A stretch of 64,000 nt of DNA from Verticillium longisporum (taxonomy: Eukaryota > Ascomycota > Sordariomycetes > Glomerellales > Plectosphaerellaceae): the NCBI GenBank assembly GCA_019188255.1, contig JAETXT010000002.1, positions 3,720,001 through 3,784,000 of the forward strand, given 5' to 3'. The notes below the pieces were generated by a model, which did not search any database, was not told the origin of the DNA, and was given only the letters and a program-made list of their open reading frames with translations. A program made the translations under genes and the position numbers. This document shows positions 43,012 to 55,636 of this stretch, piece after piece (position 1 is the stretch's first letter; the number at the start of each line of letters is the position of its first letter).

Positions 43012-43869
43012 AGACCGAGGCGAGGGGAAATGATGGGCACATATAGCAGCCGAAGATGAGCAGACGACCGAGCGGACGAAAAACCCAATTCAATGTGGCA
43101 GCAGATAGGATGAGGCCCACCGGCGGCACCTCAGGACCGAGTCTCACTGGGCACGGCGCCGGGGCCAATGGACCCCCCCAACTTTCGGGGCAGTCGGGGC
43201 GATGGCCTGTGATCGCCGTGATTGGCGCGCCAGAACCATCTCGACGCTTGCAAAGGGGAATCGGTCTTACAGCGACCGAAGCGCACCAAAAAGAAGGTCG
43301 AGAGCCAGTACCGCTATCCGCTGCTCTTCCCCCACCTTGTGCGCGCCCACATGTTCCGTTTCCGCCCCTACGAGCGCATCTAGCTTGACAAGCTTCGTAC
43401 CCTGCGTGACCTTTGAATGTGGGGAACCCTGGCCTGTGTTTTGCTGCGTCCTGAGAATTCCCGATGGGCCCGCCGCGAATGGCCGCCGAGAACGACGAGA
43501 CGAGACGTGTCGGCGGCGTTGGGGCGAAACGGCCACCGAGGGGTTGGAGGGGTCACCAAAATCCTTCCCATCCAATATATAGCAAGAGATCTGACCCTCC
43601 CCCTCCTTCGATCGTCGTCACACGGCATCGTGCCAGCCCAGCTCTGCTTCTCCTCTCCTCTTTCCTACAAACTCGTCATCGGCCCTGGGCTCCTCTGCTT
43701 CTCTACCTAACCCCCCTCCCGCCGCATCCTCCCATCCATCTCATCGCAAACCCTCCTAGCTAAGGCCGAAAGGACGCTTTCGCATCGTCATCGCGCAGCT
43801 CACGGTCGGCACTATCGAGGCGAATACGAAGGAGAAGAAGAAAGTCGAGACCAGAAACACAAAGCAATC

Positions 43870-45100
43870 ATGACGGCGACAAACGGTACCAACGGTCACA
43901 CCAACGGCGCCACGGCCAAACAGTCCAAGAGCAACATTGGCGTCTTCACAAACCCCAAGCACGACCTGTGGATCAACGAGGCCGAGCCCTCTCTTGAGAA
44001 GGTCAACTCTGGCGAGGGACTTGCCGTTGGAGAGGTGACGGTTGCCATCAGGAGCACCGGTATCTGCGGGTGAGTTTTTCTTTCTCCCAAATACGCGGCA
44101 GCACACATTCCGTCTTCAGTCGGATCAAAATCATGTCAAACCCAGAAAACAGAAAAAGACTGACTCGACCAGCTCTGACATTCACTTCTGGTGCCATGGC
44201 TGCATCGGCCCCATGATTGTCGAGGCCGACCACATTCTCGGGCACGAGTCGGCCGGCGATGTCATCGCAGTGCACCCCAGCGTCGAGCACCTCAAGGTCG
44301 GCGACCGCGTCGCCATCGAGCCCAACGTCATCTGCAACGCCTGCGAGCCCTGCCTCACGGGGCGTTACAACGGCTGTGAGAAGGTCGAGTTCCTTTCGAC
44401 GCCTCCCGTGCCCGGCCTGCTGAGGCGATACGTCAACCATCCTGCCGTCTGGTGCCACAAGATCGGCGACATGTCGTACGAGAACGGCGCCATGCTTGAG
44501 CCCCTGAGCGGCGCCCTCCCTGGCATGCAGCGCGCTGGTGTTCGCCTCGGCGACTCCGCCCTCACCTGCGCCGCCGGCCCCACCGGCCTCATCACGCTCC
44601 TTTGCTGCCGCGCCGCGGGCGCCGCGCCGCTCGTCATCACCGACATTGACGAGGGCCTCGCTTTCGCCAAGGAGCTCTGCCCCTCGGTCATCACGCACAA
44701 GGTCGAGCGCGCGACGCCCGAGGACTCGGCCAAGGCCATCGTCCAGGCGTTTGGCGGCGTCGAGCCGGCCATTGCGCTCGAGTGCACGGGCGTCGAGAGC
44801 AGCATCGCCGCGGCCATCTGGGCGTGCAAGTTTGGCGGCAAGGTCTTCATCATTGGTGTCGGCAAGAACGAGATCAACATTCCCTTTATGCGCGCGAGCG
44901 TCAAGGAGATTGACATTCAGCTGCAGTACAGGTACTGCAACACGTGGCCGCGCGCCATCCGTCTCGTCGAGAGCGGCGTCATCGACCTCACCAAGCTGGT
45001 CACGCACAGGTTCAACCTCGAGGATGCGCTCAAGGCATTCGACACGGCCAAGGACCCCAAGACGGGCGCCATCAAGGTGCAGATCCAGAGCCTGGAGTGA
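43870..45100 (+). CDS. lad1: L-arabinitol 4-dehydrogenase
   Basis: Two exons, 43870-44069 and 44173-45100, with a 103-nt intron (GTGAGT..CAG) splitting a glycine codon, give 375 aa. The enzyme oxidises L-arabinitol to L-xylulose with NAD+ in fungal L-arabinose catabolism. It is a zinc-dependent medium-chain dehydrogenase. Visible features are a catalytic-zinc Cys near 66, GHE near 90-92, the structural-zinc cysteine cluster [15 protein letters not shown] (near 121-135), and the signature stretches [14 protein letters not shown] and [21 protein letters not shown] that identify LAD rather than xylitol dehydrogenase. The length fits the family (about 375-385). Oddities: the Rossmann glycine motif reads AAGPTG instead of GAGPIG near residue 200, and one residue is missing shortly after (DIDEGLAF). 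Confidence 0.95.
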
Positions 45101-45824
45101 TTGATGGTGGGAGAGAATGACACTTTAGCAAGGAGGCAACTGATTAGCATCGGGGTGTTGGGTGGCGAAAGTGTTAGAGTGGTGGTGACTGTGACGACGG
45201 CATGACTGGCTTTCCTGGTGTCGAATACCACATTCTTCTGTACCTTGTATCATGATGAATCTCGTGAGATGGACTAGTTGATGTCTCATAGTGACGATGC
45301 ACGCGGTGTGCCATTGTGACCTTGTTGAGAGAAGCTTCTTGCGACCTTGCAGAGAGAAGCAGAAGCTTGTGAAGACGGCAGGGGCAAAGGAAACTGCGCG
45401 CCTGTCTATTCCTTCCTGCCATTGACTTCGTGGAAGGAGCTTGGGCCCCTTCTTGCCAACACTGAATTGGCACCCTGTCATTGGCTGTGCCGAGCTCCCC
45501 CAATCAGTTAGCGGCCCGAGCCACAGTGCCAGCCACTCACCAGACAGAGAAGGAGAGAGCGAGAGGTCCACTTGCCCGGCTCGCAATGGAACAACCTGAA
45601 GCGAAATCTTCCGAGCTCTTTTTTCCAATCCTCGCTCGCCCCGTCTCGTCACCTCACCACCCCCGACCTCAACCTCCACGCCCATCTCCATCAATTGGCC
45701 GCCAGCGACACTCCGCCGAGCCCCCTTCACCGACCAACGCGTCTTCGAACGTTCATCCAGTTACGAAAGCCCTTTCGATCCCTTGCCCTCGGTTGAAATC
45801 CTTCGTCTGCCGCCTACCATCACA
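45101..45824. other. Intergenic region between lad1 and ATP20
   Basis: 3' region of lad1 and the C-rich promoter and leader of the ATP synthase subunit gene. No other gene is seen. Confidence 0.6.
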
Positions 45825-46582
45825 ATGTCTGCCGTCGCCGCCCGTCCCGTCCTGCGGTCCGCCGCCCTGAGGAACACCCGCCTCCCTTCGCGCATCGCCG
45901 CCCGCTTCGAGTCGTCCACCACCCAAAAGGCCGCCGACGCCGCCAAGAAGCAGGCCTCGAACATCCAGTCCAAGGCCTCTGAGGGTCTGAGCCGCGTCTC
46001 CAGCTCTGCCGGCCCCGCCATCGCCGGCGCTGCCAAGGGCGTCGCCAACGCCCTCGGCAAGGTCGGCGGTCGCACCGGCCGTGTCATCGCCTTTGTCGAG
46101 AAGCAGGTCCCCTTTGTCGTCTACTACTCCAAAGTCGGCCTCGAGGTCTCCAAGATTGTCTTCCGCGGCCAGAAGATGGCTCCTCCGTAAGTTTCAGCGC
46201 GTTTGCTCCCTGATGGCTTGCAAGACCAGCACATGCCCACAAGGTCATGAGCCAAAGCATGAACACGAACAAAGAACCTGACAATGAACTCCTTGCCAGT
46301 CCCATCGCCACCTTCCAGTCCTACGCCCAGAACGCTCTCCAGTCCGCCAAGAACCCCAGCGCCCTCTTCAGCTCCGCCTCCCAGACCGCCCAGTCCGCTG
46401 CTCAGTCCGCGGCCCAGCAGCCCGCTGCTACTGCCCAGCGCCTCCGCGGCATCAACACGGCGACGCTTGTCACCGTCGGTGTCGTCGCCGCCGAGTGCCT
46501 CGGCTTCTTCACCATTGGCGAGATGATCGGCCGCTTCAAGCTCGTCGGCTACCACGGCGAGACTGGTGCCGCTCACCACTAA
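45825..46582 (+). CDS. ATP20: Mitochondrial ATP synthase subunit g
   Basis: Two exons, 45825-46186 and 46300-46582, with a 113-nt intron (GTAAGT..CAG) splitting a proline codon, give 214 aa. Subunit g is a peripheral-stalk/dimerisation subunit of the F1Fo-ATP synthase in the inner mitochondrial membrane and helps shape cristae. The N-terminus is Arg/Ala/Ser-rich without acids, a mitochondrial presequence ending near RFESST. Ala/Ser/Lys-rich helices follow. The conserved core is VPFVVYYSKVGLEVSKIVFRGQKMAPP (about 96-122), followed by IATFQSY and a C-terminal membrane helix with VTVGVVAAECLGFFTIGEMIGR. It contains the expected GxxxG-like small-residue pattern. The start chosen has an ACA context and gives the presequence; an upstream in-frame ATG at 45783 would add 14 less typical residues. 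Confidence 0.92.
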
Positions 46583-49500
46583 GCGCATACCTGCTAGCGA
46601 TGGGCGAGGGAAAGTCCTTTATTTTGCAATCGGCAAGACACAGTCTCGCGAACTGGGGGTCGCGGGCGTGACATAGAAGAGAAGGGAGCGAAGCGAGCTC
46701 GACGGAAAAGAATACACGGAAGCTTCGAATAGACGGCCATAATGGATGGCAGATCCAGCATCCTCGGTTTTCATCTCCGTCAAGGGCGATGGGGGCTCAC
46801 ACGGAGATCCTGTCGTCGTATGTCGGGTCAGGAACAATGAGCGCGAGGAGGGAGAGGGATAGACCGAGGGAGACAGATTCGCTCCTCGGTTGGATCCCAT
46901 GATCATCGGTTTTTTTCTTTTGTAGACCCTGTACACCACCACCTGGACGCAGCTCGGCTGCTGTCTGCTCTGCCTACGGCGGGGAGAATGGGAAGAACTC
47001 GTTGAAAGGATTTGCCTGCGCATTGCTGTGAATTGCCGAATCCGAATGGCGACTATACGTGCTGAGAGTGGTGGTTTAACGACAGGGCCGTCGAGACTTT
47101 ATCGGCCTTCTTTTCGTCGAAGCATGGTGCATGCCATCCGGTGTGTCTCATGGCATGTCTTCACTCCGACATGAGTCATGTCCTCTACATATCTGCAAGG
47201 CGACCTAATGACGCTCAGAGGTAAGTACTAAGTGTCCTATGATGCGTTGCTTCATGAGCTACTTGCTACACATCCTATATGAAGCTTCAGCAAGCAGTCA
47301 CAAAGTAGATATGTGAGGATCTGCTCATGTAACGCCCAGGACCCTCCCCTTAATTGCCTGTCCGTGTGTCTTGCACACGCAGCTGGAGGCTTGGATTGAC
47401 TGCGATCAAGACTGACCAAAGCGAGGCCTGCTTGGTCTCTTCAACTTATCCACACAGCAAACATCACAGATGTGCATCATTGCGAATTTATGCTTCTCTG
47501 GTCCATAGCAAGAGACGCAAGAGGCTGCACATGTCGTGTCGATCCTCAAGACGGGCATCTCGCACTCGGCTGACGGTGCGTGTCACGATCATTGATCAAG
47601 TCTGACACACAAGCCCATACACGATAAGCCACCCAACATTTCTCAACAACCAACAACATCAGCAATTCAATGAGGCGCCAACTTCTCCATTCCGGGCCCC
47701 TTCCAGCTCATCCTACCAAGTTGATCAAGAACAATGTCAGGTACCCTAAGCAGGCCGCCCGAGGCCCCCGTGTGGCCGCCATCAAGCGGCCCCCTTTCCC
47801 TCGTGCCACGCAAAAACACAAAACAACAACACACCGCGACCCGGCCAGCTCCACACACACACACAAACATCTACATCGTCATCGTCACCGCCGTCGATCG
47901 ATGGGTAGCAAACACACAGTTCCACCGAGCGGCCTACAGACCCCTGAATCACTGGTCCATCATGCCCGACTACGCCGTCTATCACCAACGTCCTTTCCAT
48001 CCACATCCCCCATGAACTTTGACCTCACCGCCCTCTTTCTTGACAAAGCCCGATGAACAACAACACGCGAAAGTCACGGATTGTTGGCGCTAGCACCGGT
48101 ATTCAAGAGGTCACACGGTCTTATAGCGCTCCTTTGCCCATGCAGTGCCAGCTGGACATGCATCCTCCCCTGCCGGGAGAGCGTCGCCTACCCACCGGTC
48201 GAAGGCGTGTCCAGTCCACGAGCTAGACGGGATAACACGATCCGTCTTGCCGGGTTGGCGATACCAACCATCGCGACCTAAGTCATGTCAGGGATGTGGC
48301 CTAGATTTCGAGAGCAGGGGGGGGGGTTAGCCGGTAACAGAAGCCAAAGACCACGGGTTCATCGAAGGCCTGCAAGCCATGTTTCGCCACCAGCAGCAGC
48401 GGTGGTCACACGAGAATAGTCCCTTCCCTCCAAAGGGAGGCAAAAATCCACGAAGGAACCGCCACGGCAAACCAAACCCCTATCCTGTCCGCCCCTAAGG
48501 AGAAAAGGGACAACGACGCCGTGCGCCGGCCCCTAACCAACAAGGGGGCAACGCAACAAAGAGATGGCAGATACCTCACATTCCAATCACCGTTCCGTGA
48601 CCCGCCAACGGGACACCGGTACCGGTAACACAGTATCAGCCGGGCAAACCGGGGACAGCGCATGCCCTGCGCCCAACAGTGCCAGCAAAATAACTGCCTG
48701 CGTCATGTTCGTGAACCAAGCGGACAGGTAGCACACGATAGCCAGCCACACACCTCGACCTGGTTCCCATGCAGCAAAACATTGGGATACCCGGGGACGG
48801 CACAGGAGGAGGGGGAGCCTGGGTCTGATGTTCAGAGGGTGTGACAAGGCGTGTGCGAGCGAAGCCGCCTCTCTGGCCCGCCGTCGTGCAGGGTGACGAG
48901 GGAGCCATTCTCGTAAGCAACCCCTATACATGAAAGCACAGGGTACCTGGACAGGAAGTACAACGACAAGTACACGTCAAAGCAACGCTGGCAGGTTTGC
49001 TTGGCCGATTGTTCAAGTACAGGACGAGGGTGCATGGCCGAGGTAATATCATCCATGGCAAGACATTTCAACAAGCGACCTGATACTCTCCAGTCGGCTA
49101 CTCAAGTCAGATGGTGAAAGAGGCAATGCAATGGTGGGAAATACGTGAAGTAAAACAAGAGGCAAGACCATCTGGCAGGGCTGAGGGGAGCGGGAAGCTT
49201 GAGGAAGCCGGAAGCTCTCATACGATCAGTATCCGGGCCTAAAGACATGGTTAGACTGCCGGAATGACGGGTACCATCTGATAATGACCGAACGCAAGTT
49301 GTAAAAAAGTAGCTGTCGATTGAAACGGTCATTGAGCGCCAAAATTGGTATTGAGAAAGCTCACTGTGCATACGGCAGCAACGCATGCAAACTCTACTTG
49401 ATTTTTTATACCCATGCCAAAATCTACTGCTTTCAAGCATCCAATCGCCTCCATGCTTTCCAAGTGTCCCCAACCGATAAGTGGAAAATATCGATATTTA

Positions 49501-50525
49501 CATATGCACACATATCATTGCACCGAGAGATTTCCCATTCCCGAACCATAATGTAGGTAGCAGAAATAGCCTCTGGAGATCTGGACATGACATGACGCTT
49601 TGCGGCCTACAGAAGAAGGAGCAGGACTCTGATGGTCTGCCTGAACGCGAGAACTAAAAAACAATGAAACCAATAATCCAAGGCAGCTCCTATGCGCCAG
49701 TCACACAAGGTGCAAGGCATGCCTGCGACCGACGTTTCATTTTGGTGGCAGGTACCGCGCTATTCTGCACGCTGCATCAACTGCGGGTGCCAGGCTAGGC
49801 GGCCTACGGCCACTACCCGGGACGAGCTTGAGGCTTGGCAAACTTCCCGAACCAAAGCGGGCAACCACATCCTGTGGGGTCTAGTCGAGAGATCAGATGA
49901 TCCTTAGAGGCCGCGGTTGCGTTGGACAGTGAGATTCTTCACTATAGCGAACTCGCTGGCCAATGTCGAGCCCCAAGCTGGCCTAGTAAACCAGACAGAT
50001 ATTGAATTTTCCATGCCGTCCGAAAATTGATAGGAGGGCTTCATGCGGTATGCTTCAGAACGCAGCAAATGTTGTCGCAGCCAAAAGGGAGGATGACCTC
50101 GCTGTGTAGGGCGCCCCCTCGCTTTCTAGAGCGCACCTCGAAGCGAAGGCTACCAGGATGTATTCTAAGGACGATGAGATATTGGTGAATAAAGTGATGA
50201 TATATGGCAAAGGCGGTGATGATAGTGGTAGTATACAGAGGCTGGAAAAGGCTCGATGACCCAATCGATGTTGTGCTTTCGTCCAGTTTAGGGGCGTCTG
50301 GTCTGTAGTGCGGTTTCTGGTCACCAGCACCAGTATCGACAACGTGTTATAATGACGGGAGGGTAACGACAGGGTCACCAACACTTGCTCGCGACGCGTT
50401 TTCGAGCGCGGGATGCCATGAAGCCTCTTCCCCTCCGTCGACTGAAAGCTTTTGAGCTGTCCGAGAAAGGTGGAAATACAACACATGCCGAGGATCGGTA
50501 ATTGGGCCAAGCTCCTTCGCCCTCA
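46583..50525. other. Gene-free region of 3.9 kb
   Basis: No convincing coding region or RNA gene on either strand. There is a short CA-rich stretch near 47850-47866. Frames here are short and lack family features. Confidence 0.5.
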
Positions 50526-51802
50526 TCATTGGCTCGGTTTCTTTGCTGTCCATACATGTCTGCGCTCGACTATTAGCGTGTCTGCGCCTTCTCGGCGGGT
50601 AACTGCATAGGGGGCCACTTACAGTCTGCAGTATGCATGGATGCTTAGTTTGCAGAGGTTCTTCTTCACCTCGCTTCCGAGACTCTGTACTTGTTCGACG
50701 GGCCAACCCTCAACCCGGGTGAGTGGTGCTAGGCTCATGGCGTTGACGGCATGAGTGGCTGCAAGATTGAACCATCGACCCAACTCTTGGTCATGCTTAT
50801 TGTCGGCCCAGGGGTTGATCGGGAGCTTGACAATTGTCTCGGTTACGTCCGTGAAACCAAGCGCTTGGAGGTCACCTTTGATTCTGTCATTGATGTCCAA
50901 TGGCGTGCCAAAGGTCCGTAACGCCCGATGCACAGCTTCGCTCCAAGCCACCAGAGCTGTGTCGGAGGTGAGTGTGTTGTCGTCAGACCGGAACGTCCAG
51001 TCGATCTCTACATGTTCCAGATAGCCTCCAGGTTTCAGATGCCTGATCGGTGCTTTAGCAGATGATCGAGTAGTCCTTGGTTGCGAATCAGTGCTTACCT
51101 GAAAATCTTCCGGTAGAGATCCGTCCAATCCCGAATCCCACCCTTCAAAAGCTGAATATGTATCATGTCGTAATCATTCTCGCGCAGCGGCCAGGGTTCT
51201 TCTACATCTGCCTGCATAAAAGACACTGTAGATGGTACGCTGGAGTGTGTCAGCCAGTGAGATTTCAGCCATTGCAGCAAGTTGTCCGAACTCACTCGGC
51301 GGGCTGTATATAAGCAAGATCTAGTCCATGTACGAGACCGTGGTTCTCAGGTCCCTTCCAGAGGGCGCTGCATGTGTCGTCAGTGGATATAGTCACCTTG
51401 AAATACACACAAGCAGTGTCTTACTCGGAAACATCGATTGCCCATATGCCAGTGCCCGTGCCGAGATCGAGAACTCGGGCGCGGTCCGGAACCTCGTTGT
51501 CGAAGTGCTTATTCTGCCGAGCCAACGACACAACTCGGTGAAGGACGTCAAACCTGTCTTTTTCTTCCTATGCACATGAGTGACTTCAGCAAGACGTCCG
51601 AATAACTCCAGTTTGCAAGTTGACTCACCTCATCGATGGGGAATAAATAACGTCCAGGACGAAACTCTCCATAAACACGTCCATTTTCCCGATAACCTTG
51701 CGATCCTGCATTTCTGCTGATGACCGACGATTAGTTAGCAAGATAACTACATTCTGAGTCAGGGGGCGCGGCGGGGGGAGAGCCATACCCGTTGATAGAC
51801 AT
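50526..51802 (-). CDS. LaeA-like class I SAM-dependent methyltransferase, seven exons
   Basis: Model on the minus strand: exons 51789-51802, 51629-51713, 51425-51567, 51296-51367, 51099-51239, 50623-51042 and 50526-50559. All introns are 56-75 nt except one of 57 nt, with GTATGG, GTGAGT, GTAAGA, GTGAGT, GTAAGC and GTAAGT donors, and all phases agree, giving 302 aa. The N-terminus carries the family word YRENGRVYGEFRPGRYLFPIDE. The SAM-binding motif I is VLDLGTGTGIWAIDVSE (about 60-76). Post-motif segments are VHGLDLAYIQP, DVEEPWPL, YDMIHIQLLKGGIRDW and HLKPGGYLEHVEIDW. The protein ends shortly after IHAYCRLHVW. Relatives include the global secondary-metabolism regulator LaeA and many cluster-embedded methyltransferases; substrate unknown. 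No biosynthetic genes lie nearby. The 14-nt first exon is the least certain part. Confidence 0.83.
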
Positions 51803-54450
51803 GATAGCTGACACGCGAAACGCGCGATTGTTGTTAAGCCAGCAGTGGGGGGTGGGTGGTGTGGTGCCTGGATAACCGAGACTCCGATGTGGTGATAGGT
51901 GAGCTCTGTGGTGGTATGCAGATGCAAGAAGCGAGATCAAGGGCCTTAATTGGTCGAGTCCGGGTACTCAGGCAGTGCGGCAATGCTCTGATTATAAGCG
52001 TCGGTGGTTGTAGGATGGGATACCTTCCGAATAGGTCAGCCTGACTACTCCAGACCAAGCCACGAGTCAAAATCAAGGAACAGACAGAAACAAGCTGCCT
52101 TCTTTCTAGGAGAATGACAGAGGCGTCCGGGTGAAGAGGGAGCGTATCAAGTATGTTTTGTAAGAGAAGCGAGGTAGTGGTGGTGGCGGTTGGCAGGCTG
52201 CAGACAAAGCATGTCGGTAGAACACACTCCTCTGAGGACGAGCACAGGACCTTTTTATGGGGCGGACGACGGTCCTTGTAGACGGAGGCATGACGACCAG
52301 GCCAGGCAAACAGGAGAATAAAAGAGTGAACGAATCGAGACAACCAACAGGAAACAACATGGGGACGCAAGGATGAGCGTGTGTGTTTTGCAGGGGGCCG
52401 GGCAGAGGAACTTGACTGATTTGTATCCCAGTGACAGTTAGGCCTTGTACCATGTCCCAACCTCACACACGAACGCCCAGTGAGGACGGGGATCTGTCTC
52501 TTCCTTTGCGATGTGTTGTTGCGGGACAAGATATGACACGACACCGTACAGGGTGACTACGACAAAGTCGGTAGGCAGCCCGCCAAAGTGGCCAACAACT
52601 TGAGGCGTGGAGCCATATCCAGGACAGGACAGGATGAACCGTCGCGGTCCGTGTGTCTCTGCACATCTGCCTGCCCACTGAGGCGCTGACAGAGAGCTGT
52701 GAACAGCAGACGAGCGCAACGTTGTTGGCCCGAAAGCCAGTACCTGCTGCACCTGCGTGGAGCGTGACGACTGCTTGGGCGACTGGCTGACTTGTCCAAG
52801 TTCTCCAGAGCAGAGCCAACTAGGGGCATGCTGTGCTGCGCCGTGCATGTGAGGCGGGAAAAACCAATCGACCAGCGAGTGGGTGTGCTAGGAGACGAGA
52901 GGGGGTGGAGTGAGAACGACGAAGGACTGTGACGGCATAGGACAATGGTGCTGCGCGGACGATATCGAAGCCATGCCACGGAGGAGCAGCTTGACAGGCA
53001 CACCTACCTGACAGATTTGGAATATCTCGCTCGCGGGTGACGACGGAGTTCACGTCCCTTTCTGGCCCGCCCAAACGGCCATTCGAGGCGTCGAAGCAAT
53101 GTCGTAAAAAGTGAGAGGCACAGGCGAAGGTTGATTCGAATGCTACTTGACTGTGGCTCAAGCAATCTAGAGTGAGCCGTTCCGAGGCAAACAAATGGAG
53201 GTCAATCTTCGAGGAATGACCAGACGGTGTCGCAATGCTGAGAAGCCCAAGTCGGACTCAAAAGTGAATGATCCAGTGCGAGGAGCGAGGCTGCGGGTTT
53301 GAGGCGTAGACTATCTGGGCCTGTGTCGATCAATTGGAGGCTTTGGCGGCTGAGTGTAGTGTCGGAATTTTGCTGAAGCAAGGTCGGGCGTGGAGCAAGA
53401 ATTGGAGATTGTGCAGGCGCTGGCGTTGGTGACGGAAGGCGAAGTGACCTGCGGCAGGCCTGACTCGAGACTCGATTCGAGACTCGGCGTTGGGCACGGG
53501 AACGGGAACGGGGAACGGGGGTGGGCAAGGCAGGCAATGGCTATCGGCTCGATCGTCCAGGGGGATATGGCAGCGTTAAGTAATTACCTTAGGATAGGGC
53601 ACCGAACTTTAGTCGAAGTAGAGTAGAACTGAGCAGATTCAAAAGCCGGGCGACGGGACTTGAGGAGGGACGGAATTGCCCACACTTAGGGCGAAGCAGG
53701 CGAGCGAGGTATGGTAAAGTAGGCTGAGATTTGTGGGTTTCCCCCCTGGTTCCCTGCCCGCGATAATTGCGATGCCAGATTCGGGACCAGAAGATGGACG
53801 GACGCAAAGAGTGGGGGTGGAAGCAGGCTAGTCAAGGTGGTGTCCGTGTCGCTTTGTCTGCCGCAGCCGCCGCTTGTTGACGTTGGTGCCTGCGCCTGGA
53901 TCTGCGCCTGCCCACTGCGGATGACCTGCGTTAGCCTACACCTTGATGAGACTAGGATGGTTTCCCTGACTGCCTCTGTTTTCTACCCATCTTCTCCTCC
54001 GACATGCCATCCCATGGCCTGGCGGCGTCGGCGGCGACGTAACGTCTAGTAGGACACAAGGGAGGCCCGCCCCTCCATGTTCCATGCTCCATGTTCAGGG
54101 CCGGGTGGTCTGTGTTTCTGTTGTCTGGGCCTCGTCCAATGAAGTCCATACGGCGGGCGTCAATCTTAGTGCACTATGAACACGGACCTGGCTGGACAGG
54201 CAAAGACGTCTGGCGCCTCTGACTTGACTGGGGAATTCCAGGCGCGCCAGGCCAACAACGATGTTTTGCTGGTCTAGAGATCATCCACAGCAATGTATTC
54301 GGCCGCATGTGGACGTAAACGTGGTAGTGAATGTTGCTGTGGATGCTGAGGGATGATATTGTCATGTCGAGATTGGATTGAAGTCGAGTGGAGAGAGGTT
54401 GTTGGTGAGGGCAATGAGAAAGCAGCTCGACTTCCTGCGGTGTCCACATG

Positions 54451-54475
54451 AGGTAGGTAGGTACCTAGGTAGGTG
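54451..54475. repeat. GGTA/TACC palindromic word cluster
   Basis: AGGTAGGTAGGTACC followed by TAGGTAGGT. The same word recurs at about 55042-55062 and 55566-55597. Confidence 0.7.
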
Positions 54476-55316
54476 CGGGGAGCAGATCAGCTGCCTGAGA
54501 TAGGAGCATCCCCATGCTAGGTAGATCCTTCTGTTTATTTGGTCCTCGGGGTCTGTCCTTCCTCAGGATACTTCACCTCACGGTGTCGTTGATACCGTTG
54601 GCAGTCAGGACCAACAGGCAAATAGCGTAAGGTGTCCAGTGTGTCTTGCCAGGCATCTCTCCTAGCCCTGGCTGTTTCCCAGAAACATGGAAGGCGACGG
54701 ACGGCCCGGCTCAGCCAGCGTTTAAGTGGATCCAGACAAGGAACATGCCAGCCAGTCAGATGTACTTCCCACTCAACGGACGATGAGTTTTAGTGCCCGT
54801 CCGGTCTTCGCTGGGCAATTTTGGGAGGACTCCCGCACCCACTCGCAACCCGCACCCCCTGAACCTGCACGCTTTCGCGCTCCTGCCCGGCATGCCTTTC
54901 CCTGTCCCTGCCTGTTCTCTTCAATGCTCCCGGGTCCCCTGTCGGAGCTAGTTGTGCCTTCCACGCACAACGCCTAACCGAATCCCTAGCCAGGGCAGCC
55001 GCCCTACAGACAGCCAGGCACCAGGTAGACACCTGGGTATCTGCCTACCTACCTAGGTACCGAGGCAGAAGGAGGACCGTCTCTTTGATCCCCTGTCACC
55101 ACTCTCCTTGCCTCTCTCTAGCTCCTTGTGGGTGCCCTGTTGTGGGCGCGAGTGGTGAAACATCCAAGGTTCTGGTCATGTCAGCCTCCTTGGTGGGACG
55201 CGGATCTGGGAGAACACATGTAGGTAGCATGAAGCTGATGAGCTTTTAGTTGGGTCCCGGAGCTACCTAATTCGGCACCGTACGTCCTCCAAAACAACGT
55301 TAGGGCGTGTCTGGTG

Positions 55317-55318
<2 letters not shown>

Positions 55319-55354
<36 letters not shown>
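55319..55354. repeat. GA dinucleotide microsatellite
   Basis: Eighteen or so uninterrupted GA units. Confidence 0.96.
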
Positions 55355-55358
<4 letters not shown>

Positions 55359-55575
55359 CAGGGCCTGTCAAGCTGAGCTGTTGGTCCAAAATCTAGTAGG
55401 TTCGACCCAGAATAGCGGGGATATCCCCAATTTTTCCCATGCTTCCTTCCTTCCTTCCTTCGGATACCTCGCTCGACGAGAGGGTGTGAGCTCCAATTGT
55501 GGTTGCTATACCCAGGCTGGTGCCTGCCTGCCGCGAGAAAGGGGGTTGTCCCCCCTTCATGCACCTACCTCAGGT

Positions 55576-55636
55576 AGGTAGGTACCTACCTTACCTAGCC
55601 AGCCAACGCGTCATCATCATCATTATCATCATCAAG
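55576..55636. repeat. 16-bp perfect palindrome and ATC microsatellite
   Basis: AGGTAGGTACCTACCT at 55576-55591 is a perfect palindrome. A short, once-interrupted ATC run follows at about 55611-55635. Confidence 0.85.

Larger units (their letters stand above)
41760..43869. other. Divergent promoter region between the membrane protein and lad1
   Basis: 2.1 kb with no convincing gene. It contains GA-rich sequence at about 41770-41815, three copies of a GGTCGAGGTCCA 12-mer at about 42041-42077, and two exact 21-base tandem units at 42730-42771. A TATATA element lies near 43575, and a CT-rich leader precedes lad1. Confidence 0.55.

Noticed and set aside
42385..43059. 224-residue open frame with a small internal repeat upstream of lad1
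   Set aside because: The repeat is a 21-base tandem duplication in promoter DNA; the rest has no protein-like pattern.
44048..45007. 319-residue open frame antisense to lad1
   Set aside because: Mirror of codon-biased coding sequence; no recognisable motif, while the sense strand is clearly lad1.
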